Source: Amphritea opalescens
GTDB lineage: Bacteria; Pseudomonadota; Gammaproteobacteria; Pseudomonadales; Balneatricaceae
Reading direction: 5' to 3'
NCBI RefSeq assembly: GCF_003957515.1
Contig: NZ_RQXW01000006.1
Span: 62,001 to 126,000 of the forward strand
DNA: 64,000 bases
The notes beneath the pieces are model-generated. The model was not told where the DNA came from. It saw nothing but the letters and a program-made list of their open reading frames with translations, and ran no database searches. The position numbers and the translations under genes were made by a program. This document shows, in pieces, positions 45,286-55,079 of the stretch (its first letter is position 1; each line of letters opens with the position of its first letter).

Positions 45286-46218
45286 TTATACCGTCGTCTG
45301 AATATGTTGATTGAGTAACTCCATAAAGAGATCTCGAGGCTTGTTTAAAGGCCCAGAGCGACGACTGATCGCCGCCACCTGCAGACTATAAAACCGCGTT
45401 TCGGGTAAGAGGGCCCGCATTCGCCCACGGTTCACCCATTGCTGCGCAAATTTCTCCGCCAAAAAGCCCACATAGACCCCTGACAGAATCATGGTTGCTC
45501 GCGTTTCATAATAATAGGCTTCAGCCGCGCGGACCATCTCGCCCAACTGCTGTGTCGCCTCGGGGCTGGTTAACACCCCCGCATGCACCAGCTTACAGGT
45601 TTTAAGCGCCTCGTTAAGGACCGCCTCATCCTGTTCGTGAAACAGAGGATGCCGGTCACCACAATAGAGCTGTGATCTATCTTTATACATCAGCAGAAAA
45701 TCTAATCCCTCGATATCTCGATGATGAGGGATAAAGCCGACATCGGCATCGCCATTAATCACCCGCCGTTCTATCTCACCTAACGGGGCCGTATCGAAGC
45801 TGATATAGACATCCGGCGCCAGTGTGGCAAACTCAGCCAGTACTAAGTCAAGACCGCAACGTTCATCGAGACTGATGGTATCCGAGGTCAAGATTCTCAC
45901 TTCACCGGTCATCTGCTGATGCAGTGCATTAACGGTCGAACGAAATTCCGCCAAGCGTGAAAATAACTGACGGGTGGCGTTATAGATGGTCAAGCCTTCT
46001 TCTGTTAGCGCAAAGCCCGAGCGACCCCGCTGACAGAGTTTCAGCTTGAGACGTCCTTCAAGGTTAGACATATGCACCGAGATAGTTGAACGACTGATAT
46101 TCAACTCAACCTCCGCCGCAGAGAAACCACCGCACTCCACCACCGTTTTGAAAACCCGCAGTAGGCGAATCTCAAAATCCCCTACCTTACCCATACTCTG
46201 TAGTACTTTGCCGACCAT
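45286..46218 (-). CDS. LysR-type regulator
   Basis: 310 residues. N-terminal HTH with VVECGGFSAAEVELNISRST and SVHMSNLEGRL, then a LysR substrate-binding domain. It is divergent from the omega-transaminase gene across about 217 bp, so it most likely controls that gene. It has no other obvious target; the hydrolase ends convergently 16 nt away. Confidence 0.9.
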   Translation of the reverse strand: MVGKVLQSMGKVGDFEIRLLRVFKTVVECGGFSAAEVELNISRSTISVHMSNLEGRLKLKLCQRGRSGFALTEEGLTIYNATRQLFSRLAEFRSTVNALHQQMTGEVRILTSDTISLDERCGLDLVLAEFATLAPDVYISFDTAPLGEIERRVINGDADVGFIPHHRDIEGLDFLLMYKDRSQLYCGDRHPLFHEQDEAVLNEALKTCKLVHAGVLTSPEATQQLGEMVRAAEAYYYETRATMILSGVYVGFLAEKFAQQWVNRGRMRALLPETRFYSLQVAAISRRSGPLNKPRDLFMELLNQHIQTTV

Positions 46219-46435
46219 CTGAGCCTCGAATATAAAGTTTTATAAACATTAAAGTAAGCATTCAATGTTTGTTATTTATAAGACTTTATCACTGACGCTA
46301 CTATGGCGCCATAAGGCCATTCAGTTAACCCCTAAAGTTCGCTATTAAAACGCGGCTTTAATGCTTAACGATCAACCTTCTCGCTGAGCTGACATCAGTA
46401 ACCGCCAATACTAATAACCTACACAGGGTTTTCTC

Positions 46436-47755
46436 ATGAGCACAAACATCAATATGGATGCGTTCTGGATGCCATATACGGCTAACCGGGACTTCAAAAA
46501 CGAGCCTCGCATTATCGAGCGCGCTGAAGGTGTAATGTACTACACCAATGAGGGCCAAGAGATTCTTGATGCCACCGCTGGACTCTGGTGTGTTAATGCC
46601 GGTCATGGCCGTACCGAGATCGCTGATGCCGTTAGCCAACAGTTGCGCAATCTAGACTATGCTTCACCGTTTAACTTTGGTCATGAGATCGGTTTTGAGT
46701 TTGCTAACCGCCTTATCAAACATACGCCAGCGTCCCTGAACAAGGTGTTCTTTGCTAACTCCGGTTCAGAAGCGGTTGAGTCTGCTCTGAAGATTGCACT
46801 GCAATATCAGAGATCCCGTGGTAAAGGCGGTAAAACGAAATTCCTTGGCCGCGAATTGGCCTACCACGGTGTTAACTTCGGCGGTATCTCTGTCGGCGGC
46901 TTAACCCCTAACCGCGTTGGCTTTGGTCCATTGTTACCAACCGATCACCTGCCTCATACACTGGACATCGCTAACAACGCGTTCAGCAAAGGATTACCCG
47001 AACAAGGTATCGACAAAGCCGAAGCACTCGAGCAGTTGATCCAGTTCCACGGTGCTGACAGCATTGCGGCGGTGATCATTGAGCCGATGAGTGGTGCCGG
47101 TGGCGTAATTATGCCGCCACAGGGTTACCTGAAACGCATGCGTGAGATCTGTGATCAGTACGATATTCTATTGATCTTTGATGAAGTTATTACCGGTTGG
47201 GGCCGTTTAGGTTCCGCCTTTGCATCAACAGAATTTGATGTCGTTCCAGATATGATTACCTCTGCAAAAGGTATTACCAACGGTGTAATTCCTCTGGGCG
47301 CGGTGTTCGTTAAGGATGAGATTCACGATCAAATCGTTAACAACGTCCCTGTTGGCGGCATCGAGTTTTACCATGGTTACACCTACTCCGCCCACCCAGT
47401 TGCCTGTGCTGCTGGCCTAGCGACCTTGGATATCTACGAGAAAGAAGGTTTGCTAACCCGTGCGAGTGGTGAGATCGGTACACACTTTGAAAACGCTCTG
47501 CATAGCTTGAAAGATGCGCCTAAAGTGATCGATGTGCGTAACTATGGATTGGTCGGCGCCGTACAGTTTGATGCCTCCGTCGCGGCTAACGGCCCTGTCG
47601 GTTTGGACTTCCAGAAAGGCTGTTACAAACGTGGCGTAATGGTGCGTACGATGGGCAATATTGTTGCTTTCTCACCACCGCTGACGGTTGAAGCGAATCA
47701 TATTGACCAGCTAGTGAATGTCTTGCGCGAAACCGCAGAAGATATGTTCGGTTAA
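46436..47755 (+). CDS. Class III omega-amino acid:pyruvate aminotransferase
   Basis: 439 residues. It begins with the subgroup motif FWMPYTANRDFKNEPRII, and the PLP lysine is in MITSAKGITNGVIPLGAVF. DEVITGWGRLGSAFAS and GATAGLWCVN-like elements (DATAGLWCVNAGHGR) match beta-alanine/omega-amino acid:pyruvate transaminases. It would move amino groups from beta-alanine, taurine-like or polyamine-derived amines to pyruvate, yielding alanine. That fits the alanine-centred neighbourhood. Exact substrate is not decidable here. Confidence 0.9.
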   Translation: MSTNINMDAFWMPYTANRDFKNEPRIIERAEGVMYYTNEGQEILDATAGLWCVNAGHGRTEIADAVSQQLRNLDYASPFNFGHEIGFEFANRLIKHTPASLNKVFFANSGSEAVESALKIALQYQRSRGKGGKTKFLGRELAYHGVNFGGISVGGLTPNRVGFGPLLPTDHLPHTLDIANNAFSKGLPEQGIDKAEALEQLIQFHGADSIAAVIIEPMSGAGGVIMPPQGYLKRMREICDQYDILLIFDEVITGWGRLGSAFASTEFDVVPDMITSAKGITNGVIPLGAVFVKDEIHDQIVNNVPVGGIEFYHGYTYSAHPVACAAGLATLDIYEKEGLLTRASGEIGTHFENALHSLKDAPKVIDVRNYGLVGAVQFDASVAANGPVGLDFQKGCYKRGVMVRTMGNIVAFSPPLTVEANHIDQLVNVLRETAEDMFG

Positions 47756-47801
47756 AAAAGCATTGCCCTCCCGGAGCCAGCTTATCTCGGCTCCCATTGA
47801 T

Positions 47802-47847
47802 ACGGATGTCAATCGATGCCAGCATCGAATTGACATCCGTTTTTTTA
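47802..47847 (+). terminator. Terminator after the omega-transaminase gene
   Basis: Long stem ACGGATGTCAAT...ATTGACATCCGT with inner pairing CGATGC/GCATCG, followed by seven T. Confidence 0.92.
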
Positions 47848-47873
47848 TGTTCGTTGATTATCCTTTTGTTTTA

Positions 47874-50800
47874 TCACTCAGCCGGCAACCGCTGGTCATG
47901 GAGCAGCTGCTCAAACGCACCGAGATCCACCGCCTTTGAGTAGAGATAACCCTGACCATAATCACAGCCCAAGTCCAGCAACAAGCGATGCTGCTGCTCA
48001 GTCTCAATCCCTTCGGCCACCACCTTAATACCCAAGTTATGAGCCATCATAATAATCGCCTTACATAACATATAGGCATCGGACGAGAGGGTTAGATTTT
48101 TCACAAAGTACTGATCGATTTTCAAGTAATCGATATCATACTCGCTAATATACGCCAGACTTGAATAGCCGGTGCCAAAATCATCTAAAGCGACCTGTAC
48201 TCCCGCTGTTTTAAAGGCATTCATCTTCTCACGAATTTCAGCCGAGCGGCTCATCATCATCCCCTCGGTGATTTCCGCCACTACCGATTGGCCGGATAAT
48301 CCCATCGAGCTTAGCTGTTGAAGCCAGGTAGAAATATTACTATCGAGGCTTTCAAACTGTATCGGAGAGATATTCACGCTTAGCTGAAAGTCAGGATCAT
48401 AGTGCTGCTGCAACATCTGTACTGTTTTACTCGCCTCTTCCAACACCCAGCGACCGATCGGTAAAATCAGATTCGACTCTTCCGCCGTCGAAATAAACTC
48501 ATCGGGCATGACTAACCCTTTGCTTGGATGCTGCCAACGAATCAGTGCTTCGGCTTTACTGATCGAACGGTCGACCATCAACACCTGCGGTTGATAGTAG
48601 AGTACAAACTGATGCTCAGAGACCCCTCGGCGTAAGTCAGCGATCAGCTGCATTCTTGTCACCGCCTCTTCTTGCATCTCTCGGGTGAAATACTGGAAAC
48701 AGTTCCGGCCACGCTGTTTCGCCGCATACATCGCTTGATCCGCCGACTTGATAAGATCATTAGCGTTGCTAGCATCATTCGGATAGAGCGTAATACCGAT
48801 ACTGACGGTCAGGTAAGCTGTTTCGTCACCCAAGAGGTAGGGTTGCGACAATGCATGCAATAACTCTTCGCTGATGGAGTTCACCACATGCATATTTTTA
48901 ACTTGGCTGAGGATAACCATAAATTCATCCCCGCCCTGTCGCGCCACGGTATCGATCGAACGGACGGTGGCGGAGATACGTGAGGCGACCTGTATCAACA
49001 ACTGATCACCGATGGCATGGCCAAGGGTATCGTTAACCTCCTTGAACAGATCCAGATCGAGTAACAACACCGCGGTCGGCAGCCCATCCCGATCGGTATG
49101 TTCAAGCTCCTGCTTCATCCGATCGCCCAGCAGTTTTCGGTTAGGCAGGCCCGTCAGGATATCCATATGTGCCTGCTGCCAAATCATCTCCTCGGCCTGC
49201 TTTTTCTCGGTAAAATCAATAAACATGGCGATACGTCGAGACGGTAAACCCAGGTCATCATAAACCGTGTTAATCGTTAACCATACAGGGTATAACTCGC
49301 CATTTTTTCGCTGGTTGTAGATCTCTCCTTCCCAACAGCCTTCACGAATTAACTTCTGCCAAAGCGCCTCATACCCCCCCTTATCCTGATAACCCGACCG
49401 GAGCAGATCTGGGGTTTTACCCACGATTTCATCGAGGCTGTAGCCTGATGTCTGACTAAAAGCGGGGTTCGCATCGATGATCAAACCATCGGCATCGGTC
49501 ACCAAGATACTCTCACTCATGGCATGAAAGACCATGGCCGATAACTCCAATCGACCATCCGCCTCTTTCTTAGCCGTAATATTACGCACCACCATCACCG
49601 ACTGCTCAACGCCAGCAATCCGGTTTAGACGGGCTTCGAAATACTGTTTACCCTGAGGTGAATCGAGACTGTACTCCCAAGCGACCGATTGCTTATCTTG
49701 ATTCAGTTGCTGTAGATGACCGGCAAAATCAACCGACTCAGGCATCACTTCGCTGATCGGTTTCTGTAAAAATTCATCGACAGAGGCATATAGACCGGAT
49801 TCAACATCCGCTTTGAAATCAAGAATGGTGCCATCATCAGCCAGCCGAAAATACAGATCGGGCAGCGCCTTAAAAACCGAGTTTAGCTCTTCATTTCGTT
49901 CCAATGCTTGCTGTTCAGCTTGCAAACGTTTCTGCGCCATATCTTGAAACTGTTGCTGTAACTGCATAATTTGAGGGGCCCCCTGAGACAGCGGCACATC
50001 GGTAAAATGACCTTCCGATAATAGCCGTGTCGCTCGGGTCAATTGAGACAAGGGATCAAGTACACCTCGTTTCAATCCTTTAATGGCCATCATCAGCACG
50101 AGGAACATAACGCCGCACATCAGCACCAAACTCAGATACAGTTGCCGACTCGCCGCAGCAATCTCATCTTCAACGGGAATACCGAGGCTAAAGGAAATCA
50201 CTCGGCCGGAGGGCGTTCTGTAGAGTTCAGAGGAGAAATAAACCCGCCGAATACCATCCTGATCCACTAGAATGGGGCCTTTTTCTGCGTCGGTTTCCTG
50301 AGAATATGACGATGCTTGGGTACCTATTCGATCTTTTGCCAATGGATAGTGAGCAATAACCAAACCATCGGCATCGCTAATCATCGCCACGGAATTCGCT
50401 GGCAAATCTGATTCTGCCAAATACTGATTCCACCAGTTAAGTGCAACGACCGCCACCACGGCACCGACAACAGTGTTCTGATCATCGATCACAGGGTAGG
50501 CAAAATTAATACTAACCTCATCCACCGCTCGGTCCAGTTGATACTCGCCGATCGCAAACGTACGATGCTCGATAGCCCGCTGAAAGTAGCCTCGATCGGC
50601 CACGGAGATAGGTTTCTCAATAGGAAGGGCGCTGCAGAGCAGTTGGCCGTCATGGCGAGGAACGCCTAAATTGACATAGTCGGTATTCAATTTAAAGATG
50701 CTAGCTAAATAATCAGAACAGGCAGGAGAAGAAGGTTGTTTAACGGCGGCGGTATCCGCCAATATCTCAAGATAGTGGCGCGTATTTTCCACCAACTGCT

Positions 50801-50978
50801 GTTGATGCAATACCGAGTGCTGTACCACAAAACGAGCCTGTTCACGGCTCACACTGATCGCTGACTCACGTAGCTGCTGCACATGAATAATCACCATCAG
50901 AAAGCCGGGTAATGCGACTAGGAACAGCAACAAAATTAGCCGGTTTTTCAGCGAGCCGAACAGATAACTCATTATCAT
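47874..50978 (-). CDS. Membrane GGDEF-EAL protein with Cache and PAS domains
   Basis: 1034 residues. A first membrane helix (about 11-32) and a second (about 278-300) bracket a periplasmic Cache-type sensor; a HAMP-like linker (LSQLTRATRLLSEGHF) follows, then two PAS regions. Next come a GGDEF domain with RQGGDEFMVIL (intact GGDEF) and an EAL domain with KAEALIRWQHP and DDFGTGYSSL. It could both make and break cyclic di-GMP. Since both active sites look intact, the sensor state probably decides. It is monocistronic and ends convergent to the transaminase terminator. Confidence 0.92.
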   Translation of the reverse strand: MIMSYLFGSLKNRLILLLFLVALPGFLMVIIHVQQLRESAISVSREQARFVVQHSVLHQQQLVENTRHYLEILADTAAVKQPSSPACSDYLASIFKLNTDYVNLGVPRHDGQLLCSALPIEKPISVADRGYFQRAIEHRTFAIGEYQLDRAVDEVSINFAYPVIDDQNTVVGAVVAVVALNWWNQYLAESDLPANSVAMISDADGLVIAHYPLAKDRIGTQASSYSQETDAEKGPILVDQDGIRRVYFSSELYRTPSGRVISFSLGIPVEDEIAAASRQLYLSLVLMCGVMFLVLMMAIKGLKRGVLDPLSQLTRATRLLSEGHFTDVPLSQGAPQIMQLQQQFQDMAQKRLQAEQQALERNEELNSVFKALPDLYFRLADDGTILDFKADVESGLYASVDEFLQKPISEVMPESVDFAGHLQQLNQDKQSVAWEYSLDSPQGKQYFEARLNRIAGVEQSVMVVRNITAKKEADGRLELSAMVFHAMSESILVTDADGLIIDANPAFSQTSGYSLDEIVGKTPDLLRSGYQDKGGYEALWQKLIREGCWEGEIYNQRKNGELYPVWLTINTVYDDLGLPSRRIAMFIDFTEKKQAEEMIWQQAHMDILTGLPNRKLLGDRMKQELEHTDRDGLPTAVLLLDLDLFKEVNDTLGHAIGDQLLIQVASRISATVRSIDTVARQGGDEFMVILSQVKNMHVVNSISEELLHALSQPYLLGDETAYLTVSIGITLYPNDASNANDLIKSADQAMYAAKQRGRNCFQYFTREMQEEAVTRMQLIADLRRGVSEHQFVLYYQPQVLMVDRSISKAEALIRWQHPSKGLVMPDEFISTAEESNLILPIGRWVLEEASKTVQMLQQHYDPDFQLSVNISPIQFESLDSNISTWLQQLSSMGLSGQSVVAEITEGMMMSRSAEIREKMNAFKTAGVQVALDDFGTGYSSLAYISEYDIDYLKIDQYFVKNLTLSSDAYMLCKAIIMMAHNLGIKVVAEGIETEQQHRLLLDLGCDYGQGYLYSKAVDLGAFEQLLHDQRLPAE

Positions 50979-51444
50979 TTTTTGCTTTCCTTAGCCCCAC
51001 ACCTAAACCCATCAATACAGCCCATCAATACAGCAAGCCGGACATCTATCAGATCAGGACAAACAACCCGACGGCAACAACAAGTGATGCATGGTTCGCA
51101 TTCACTGGCTTTAATATAGTAGTGTGATTTTATCCAATTAACCTTAACTCAGTAAGGTTTTTCCCTTAATTGCAGCGATTATTCAATATTACCTCTTTTC
51201 TCGTCACCGGTATCGCATCAATAGAAAAAACACGCGCCGCCGTGAAAGCTTTTCCTATGAATGATGTCGATGCCATCTAAACCATACCTTCTAAACCATT
51301 CATCTAAACCATTCCATCTAAACCATAGTTAACTCGGACATTATGGGATATAACTGAAAGAATATGTGAACATTCCGATCAATGACCAACCGCGCAATCA
51401 TTTGGCCTTCTGTTTGCCGCTGAATCGATCATAAGGACATTGTT
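50979..51444. other. 466-bp intergenic region with short tandem motifs
   Basis: No gene is seen. The motif CATCTAAACCAT or a close variant occurs four times at 51274-51285, 51289-51300, 51301-51312 and 51315-51326. CCCATCAATACAG occurs twice near 51008-51034. The region must hold the promoters of the two divergent genes. Confidence 0.5.
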
Positions 51445-51951
51445 ATGAAACGCTATTTTGAAAATCTAGCTAAAGCCCTGTTAGGGCAAAACTACAACGC
51501 GCTCGCTGAAAATGAACAAAAAGTCATTAACAGCATTGCCGAACATACGACGGTTTCCGAGAACGTCAATGATGCATTCAGCGACAGCCTCACCACCGGA
51601 CAAAAAATTGCCGATGTGGTTGCTCGATTTGGCGGCTCTTGGTGGTTTATCTCACTGTTTTTTATGTTTATCATCGCTTGGATTCTAACCAACAGTTATC
51701 TGCTGATTGACCAACCCTTCGATCCCTACCCCTATATCTTATTAAACTTGGGGCTTTCCAGCTTGGCGGCATTTCAAGCCCCCATCATTATGATGTCGCA
51801 AAATCGTCAGGCCGCTAAAGACCGGATCAAACAGGATGCGACGTTCGAAATAAACCTGAAACTTGAGCTACAGGTGATGCGTTTACACACTAAACTGGAT
51901 CTACTCAGCGAAAGGCTCACCCCGCCGACAGCAAGTACAGCCGAGGATTAA
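51445..51951 (+). CDS. DUF1003 membrane protein
   Basis: 168 residues. The DUF1003 core GQKIADVVARFGGSWWFISL (about 52-71) leads into the first membrane helix; a second (about 95-115) follows PYPYILLNLGLSSLAAFQAP and precedes the family motif IIMMSQNRQAAKDR. The C-terminus is a charged, probably coiled-coil tail. Function unknown. It lies 9 nt before a small MscS-type gene, which suggests a joint membrane or osmotic role. Confidence 0.9.
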   Translation: MKRYFENLAKALLGQNYNALAENEQKVINSIAEHTTVSENVNDAFSDSLTTGQKIADVVARFGGSWWFISLFFMFIIAWILTNSYLLIDQPFDPYPYILLNLGLSSLAAFQAPIIMMSQNRQAAKDRIKQDATFEINLKLELQVMRLHTKLDLLSERLTPPTASTAED

Positions 51952-51960
51952 AGATAAAAG

Positions 51961-52569
51961 ATGAAATACGTTATCGTTTTAGCCGTCATTGCGGCATACA
52001 TCCTCGCCTTGCGCTTTATCAACCGCCATATCAATCGGTTAGGTGAACTCAAAGGCACCGATGCTTACCGGCTAAAGTATATTGCCAAGACGCTCAATAT
52101 CGCCTTAACCCTGCTGTTTTTCACGCTGTTAACACTCATATTGGGCATTCAATATGCCCAGCTATCGGTGTTTTTATCCTCGGTATTTGCCATTATCGGC
52201 GTGGCGATGTTTGCCCAGTGGTCGATACTCAGCAATATCACCGCCAGCTTAATCATCTTCTTTGGCTTCCCCTATCGTGTGGGGGATTTCATCAAGATCG
52301 TCGATAAGGATGATGATATCCGCGGTATCGTCGATGAGATTACCCTATTCCATGTCATCATTAGGCGGCAAGGTGAGATCATCACCTATCCCAACACACT
52401 GATTCTGCAAAAAGCGGTGATCAAGTTTGATCACCCAACGCCTAACCAAGCGATGCCCAGCGAGACAGAACTCGGCGAGTCCACGGTCGCCACTCAAGCT
52501 AGCGTAGACGTTCAATTAACAGATGCTCAACCTAAAGAGGCTCAACCTAAAGAGGTTCAGCCTAAATAG
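51961..52569 (+). CDS. Small MscS-like mechanosensitive channel
   Basis: 202 residues with three membrane helices (about 3-18, 43-66, 71-100) and the MscS beta-domain core (ASLIIFFGFPYRVGDFIKI, then GIVDEITLFHVIIRRQGEIITYPN). It lacks the larger cytoplasmic cage of E. coli MscS. The last 25 residues are an odd low-complexity tail of repeats of QPKE, encoded by near-identical 15-nt units. It is co-transcribed with the DUF1003 gene. Confidence 0.87.
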   Translation: MKYVIVLAVIAAYILALRFINRHINRLGELKGTDAYRLKYIAKTLNIALTLLFFTLLTLILGIQYAQLSVFLSSVFAIIGVAMFAQWSILSNITASLIIFFGFPYRVGDFIKIVDKDDDIRGIVDEITLFHVIIRRQGEIITYPNTLILQKAVIKFDHPTPNQAMPSETELGESTVATQASVDVQLTDAQPKEAQPKEVQPK

Positions 52570-52586
52570 ATTCGACCTAAAGAGCG

Positions 52587-53138
52587 TTAAACAGAGGGGT
52601 TCGCACTCACGATTTCGCACACCTCATCGGACACATTGCGAAACCGATGCGGGCGCTGACTATTGAAATAGTAACCATCGCCGGCTTTCAGGTGATAAAC
52701 CTGAAAGCCCACCGTCAGTTCGATCTCGCCGCTGATCACCAAGCCGGCTTCCTCTCCTGGGTGCTGCAACATTTCACTGCCGGTTTCAGCGCCCGGCTCA
52801 TAACGTTCCCTCAGTAGATCCATCGAACGCCCTTTATGACGGGCGCCAATGAGTTTAAGGCTGAGATTATTAGAACCGATATCGGGCATCTCTTCAGCTT
52901 TATAGACGATGCTCTCGGGCTCAATCTCTTCGAGTTCGAGCGTAAAGAAATCACCAATAGAGATAGGAATCCCCGATAACACCTTTTTCAATGAACTCAC
53001 CGAAGGGCTCACCCCGTTCTTCTCAATCATTGAGATGGTGCTATTCGTTACCCCAACCCGTTTCGCCAGTTCCCGTTGCGAAAGTCCATTCATTTTGCGA
53101 ATCGCTTTTAAGCGTTCACCTACATCTAAATGTTCCAC
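52587..53138 (-). CDS. XRE-cupin regulator, PuuR-like
   Basis: 183 residues. The HTH at about 8-60 contains LKAIRKMNGLSQRELAKRVG with NSTISMIEKNGVSPSVSSLK, and the C-terminal cupin has EEAGLVISGEIELTVGFQVY and YYFNSQRPHRFRN. The family includes PuuR, which represses putrescine/GABA catabolism. The gabD-like gene is 327 bp away on the same strand and upstream, so a polyamine/GABA or omega-amino acid connection is likely but not proven. Confidence 0.85.
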   Translation of the reverse strand: MEHLDVGERLKAIRKMNGLSQRELAKRVGVTNSTISMIEKNGVSPSVSSLKKVLSGIPISIGDFFTLELEEIEPESIVYKAEEMPDIGSNNLSLKLIGARHKGRSMDLLRERYEPGAETGSEMLQHPGEEAGLVISGEIELTVGFQVYHLKAGDGYYFNSQRPHRFRNVSDEVCEIVSANPSV

Positions 53139-53465
53139 TTCAGAATCCGCCGTCAGTTATTTCATTGATGAGCATAATCGCATATCTACATAACGCTGTG
53201 TGCGAAATATTTTATAGAAATAGAGGCTTCGGAGAAAGTACTAGTGATCAGCCTGCAAGAAGTGATGCCGCCTGACAATCAAGGTGCAGCCTGTCGTGAT
53301 GACCTTAACGGCGCTTAGAATGCCTCACCCTGTGACAACCTACTTAGCCTGCTGTGTGCAGAAACACACGCGACTACTCCCCATCAAATCACACCAACTA
53401 TGTTTGATAGGCATAAAAAAACGCACCTCAAAGAAGTGCGTTTTGTGTTACCAAGCTAACTAGCC
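53139..53465. other. Intergenic region between the PuuR-like gene and gabD
   Basis: 327 bp. It contains the gabD terminator (53417-53444) and presumably the promoter of the PuuR-like gene. No gene or recognisable operator is seen. Confidence 0.5.
53417..53444 (-). terminator. Terminator after gabD
   Basis: Stem AAAACGCAC / GTGCGTTTT with loop CTCAAAGAA and a T run on the minus strand, 22 nt past the gabD stop. Confidence 0.88.
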
Positions 53466-54923
53466 TTATAAACCACCAACGAGGGTGTATTTAATTTCTA
53501 GATAATCTTCTATGCCGTATTTAGACCCTTCACGGCCGGTACCCGATTCTTTAACTCCACCAAAGGGCGCCACTTCGGTCGATAGAATACCGTCGTTAAC
53601 CGCCACCATACCGTACTCCAACGCTTCGGATACACGGAACACTCGGGCGTAATCACGGGTGAAGAAATAAGCCGCTAAACCAAATTCAGTATCGTTAGCG
53701 ATACGTACCGCCTCCTCTTCAGTATCAAAGCGGAACAGCGGTGCGACAGGGCCAAAAATCTCTTCATGGGCCAAACGCATATCATTATTAATATCGGCAA
53801 TAATGGTTGGTTCATAGAAGTTACCGCCCAATGCATGCGGCTTACCACCGGCAATGATTCGTGCGCCCTTTGCCACCGCATCTTCGACCATTGAGGTCAC
53901 CTTCTCAACCGCCGCACGGTTAATCATCGGCCCCTGCTCAAACTCACCCTCTAGGCAGTTACCCACTTTCAATTTAGCGACTTCAGCAGCATAACGCTGA
54001 GCAAACTCTTCATAGATGCCGCTTTGAATCAGCAAGCGGTTGGCACAGACACAGGTTTGACCCGAATTACGATACTTTGAGGCAATCGCTGCCGGAATCG
54101 CTTTATCTAAATCGGCATCATCAAACACGATCAAAGGCGCATTACCGCCTAGCTCCATCGAGGTTTTCTTCACGGTATCAGCGCACTGACGCATTAACTG
54201 CTTACCCACTGGGGTAGAACCGGTAAAGGATAACTTACGGACAACCGAACTATCGGTTAGCGCCTTGCCCACTTCAATCGGCCGTTTAGTGGTCAATACA
54301 CTGATAACACCGGCAGGAATACCGGCCCGATCAGCCAGTTCCATCAAAGCCAACGCGGATAACGGCGTATCTTCAGCCGGTTTAATAATCATGGTGCAAC
54401 CCACCGCTAACGCGGGTGCACACTTACGGGTAATCATCGCGTTGGGGAAATTCCAAGGCGTAATCGCGGCGGTCACACCGATCGGTTCTTTAGTGACGAT
54501 AATACGTTTATCCGCCGCATGGCTCGGAATCACATCGCCGTAAGCCCGCTTGCCCTCTTCTGCGAACCACTCGATAAATGAAGCACCGTAGAGCACTTCA
54601 CCGGCGGATTCCGCCAGTGGCTTGCCTTGCTCTGCGGTCATCAGCATCGCTAGGTCATCTTTATTGGCCACAATCAACTCATACCATTTGCGTAACAGAA
54701 CCGAACGCTCTTTAGCCGTCTTCTTTTTCCAGCTTTTAAAGGCCACATCGGCAGCCGCAATCGCCGCTTCGGTTTCAGCAACGCCTAGATCCGGTACCGT
54801 CGCAATCTGTTCGCCGGTAGCCGGATTAATCACCGGATTGGTTTCGCCATTAAGGGCATCAATCCACTGACCGTTAACATAAGCTTGTTGTTTTAACAGG
54901 GAGGGGTCTTTCAGGGTAATCAT
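53466..54923 (-). CDS. gabD: Succinate/glutarate-semialdehyde dehydrogenase
   Basis: About 485 residues from MITLKDPSLLKQQAYVNGQW (54923), preferred over the longer frame to 54950. The catalytic Cys is in SGQTCVCANRL and the Glu in SMELGGNAPLIVFDD; the NAD(P) site is TPWNFPNAMITRK-like and FTGSTPVGKQL. It oxidises succinate semialdehyde (or glutarate semialdehyde) to the dicarboxylate. Next to a glutaryl-CoA dehydrogenase and a CoA-transferase, the glutarate route from lysine is a good candidate pathway. Confidence 0.92.
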   Translation of the reverse strand: MITLKDPSLLKQQAYVNGQWIDALNGETNPVINPATGEQIATVPDLGVAETEAAIAAADVAFKSWKKKTAKERSVLLRKWYELIVANKDDLAMLMTAEQGKPLAESAGEVLYGASFIEWFAEEGKRAYGDVIPSHAADKRIIVTKEPIGVTAAITPWNFPNAMITRKCAPALAVGCTMIIKPAEDTPLSALALMELADRAGIPAGVISVLTTKRPIEVGKALTDSSVVRKLSFTGSTPVGKQLMRQCADTVKKTSMELGGNAPLIVFDDADLDKAIPAAIASKYRNSGQTCVCANRLLIQSGIYEEFAQRYAAEVAKLKVGNCLEGEFEQGPMINRAAVEKVTSMVEDAVAKGARIIAGGKPHALGGNFYEPTIIADINNDMRLAHEEIFGPVAPLFRFDTEEEAVRIANDTEFGLAAYFFTRDYARVFRVSEALEYGMVAVNDGILSTEVAPFGGVKESGTGREGSKYGIEDYLEIKYTLVGGL

Positions 54924-55079
54924 ATGAAACTCCAAAACAGCGACACCCAAAGGTATTTATCCAGAGGGTATATAAAAACAGAATAATAAGACGCGAACTA
55001 AACACCCCGTCGATAACGGCACCGCTAGCGGTCGCTATCGACGGGGGTTCAGTCGATTCATAACGAGCGCGACAAGAGG

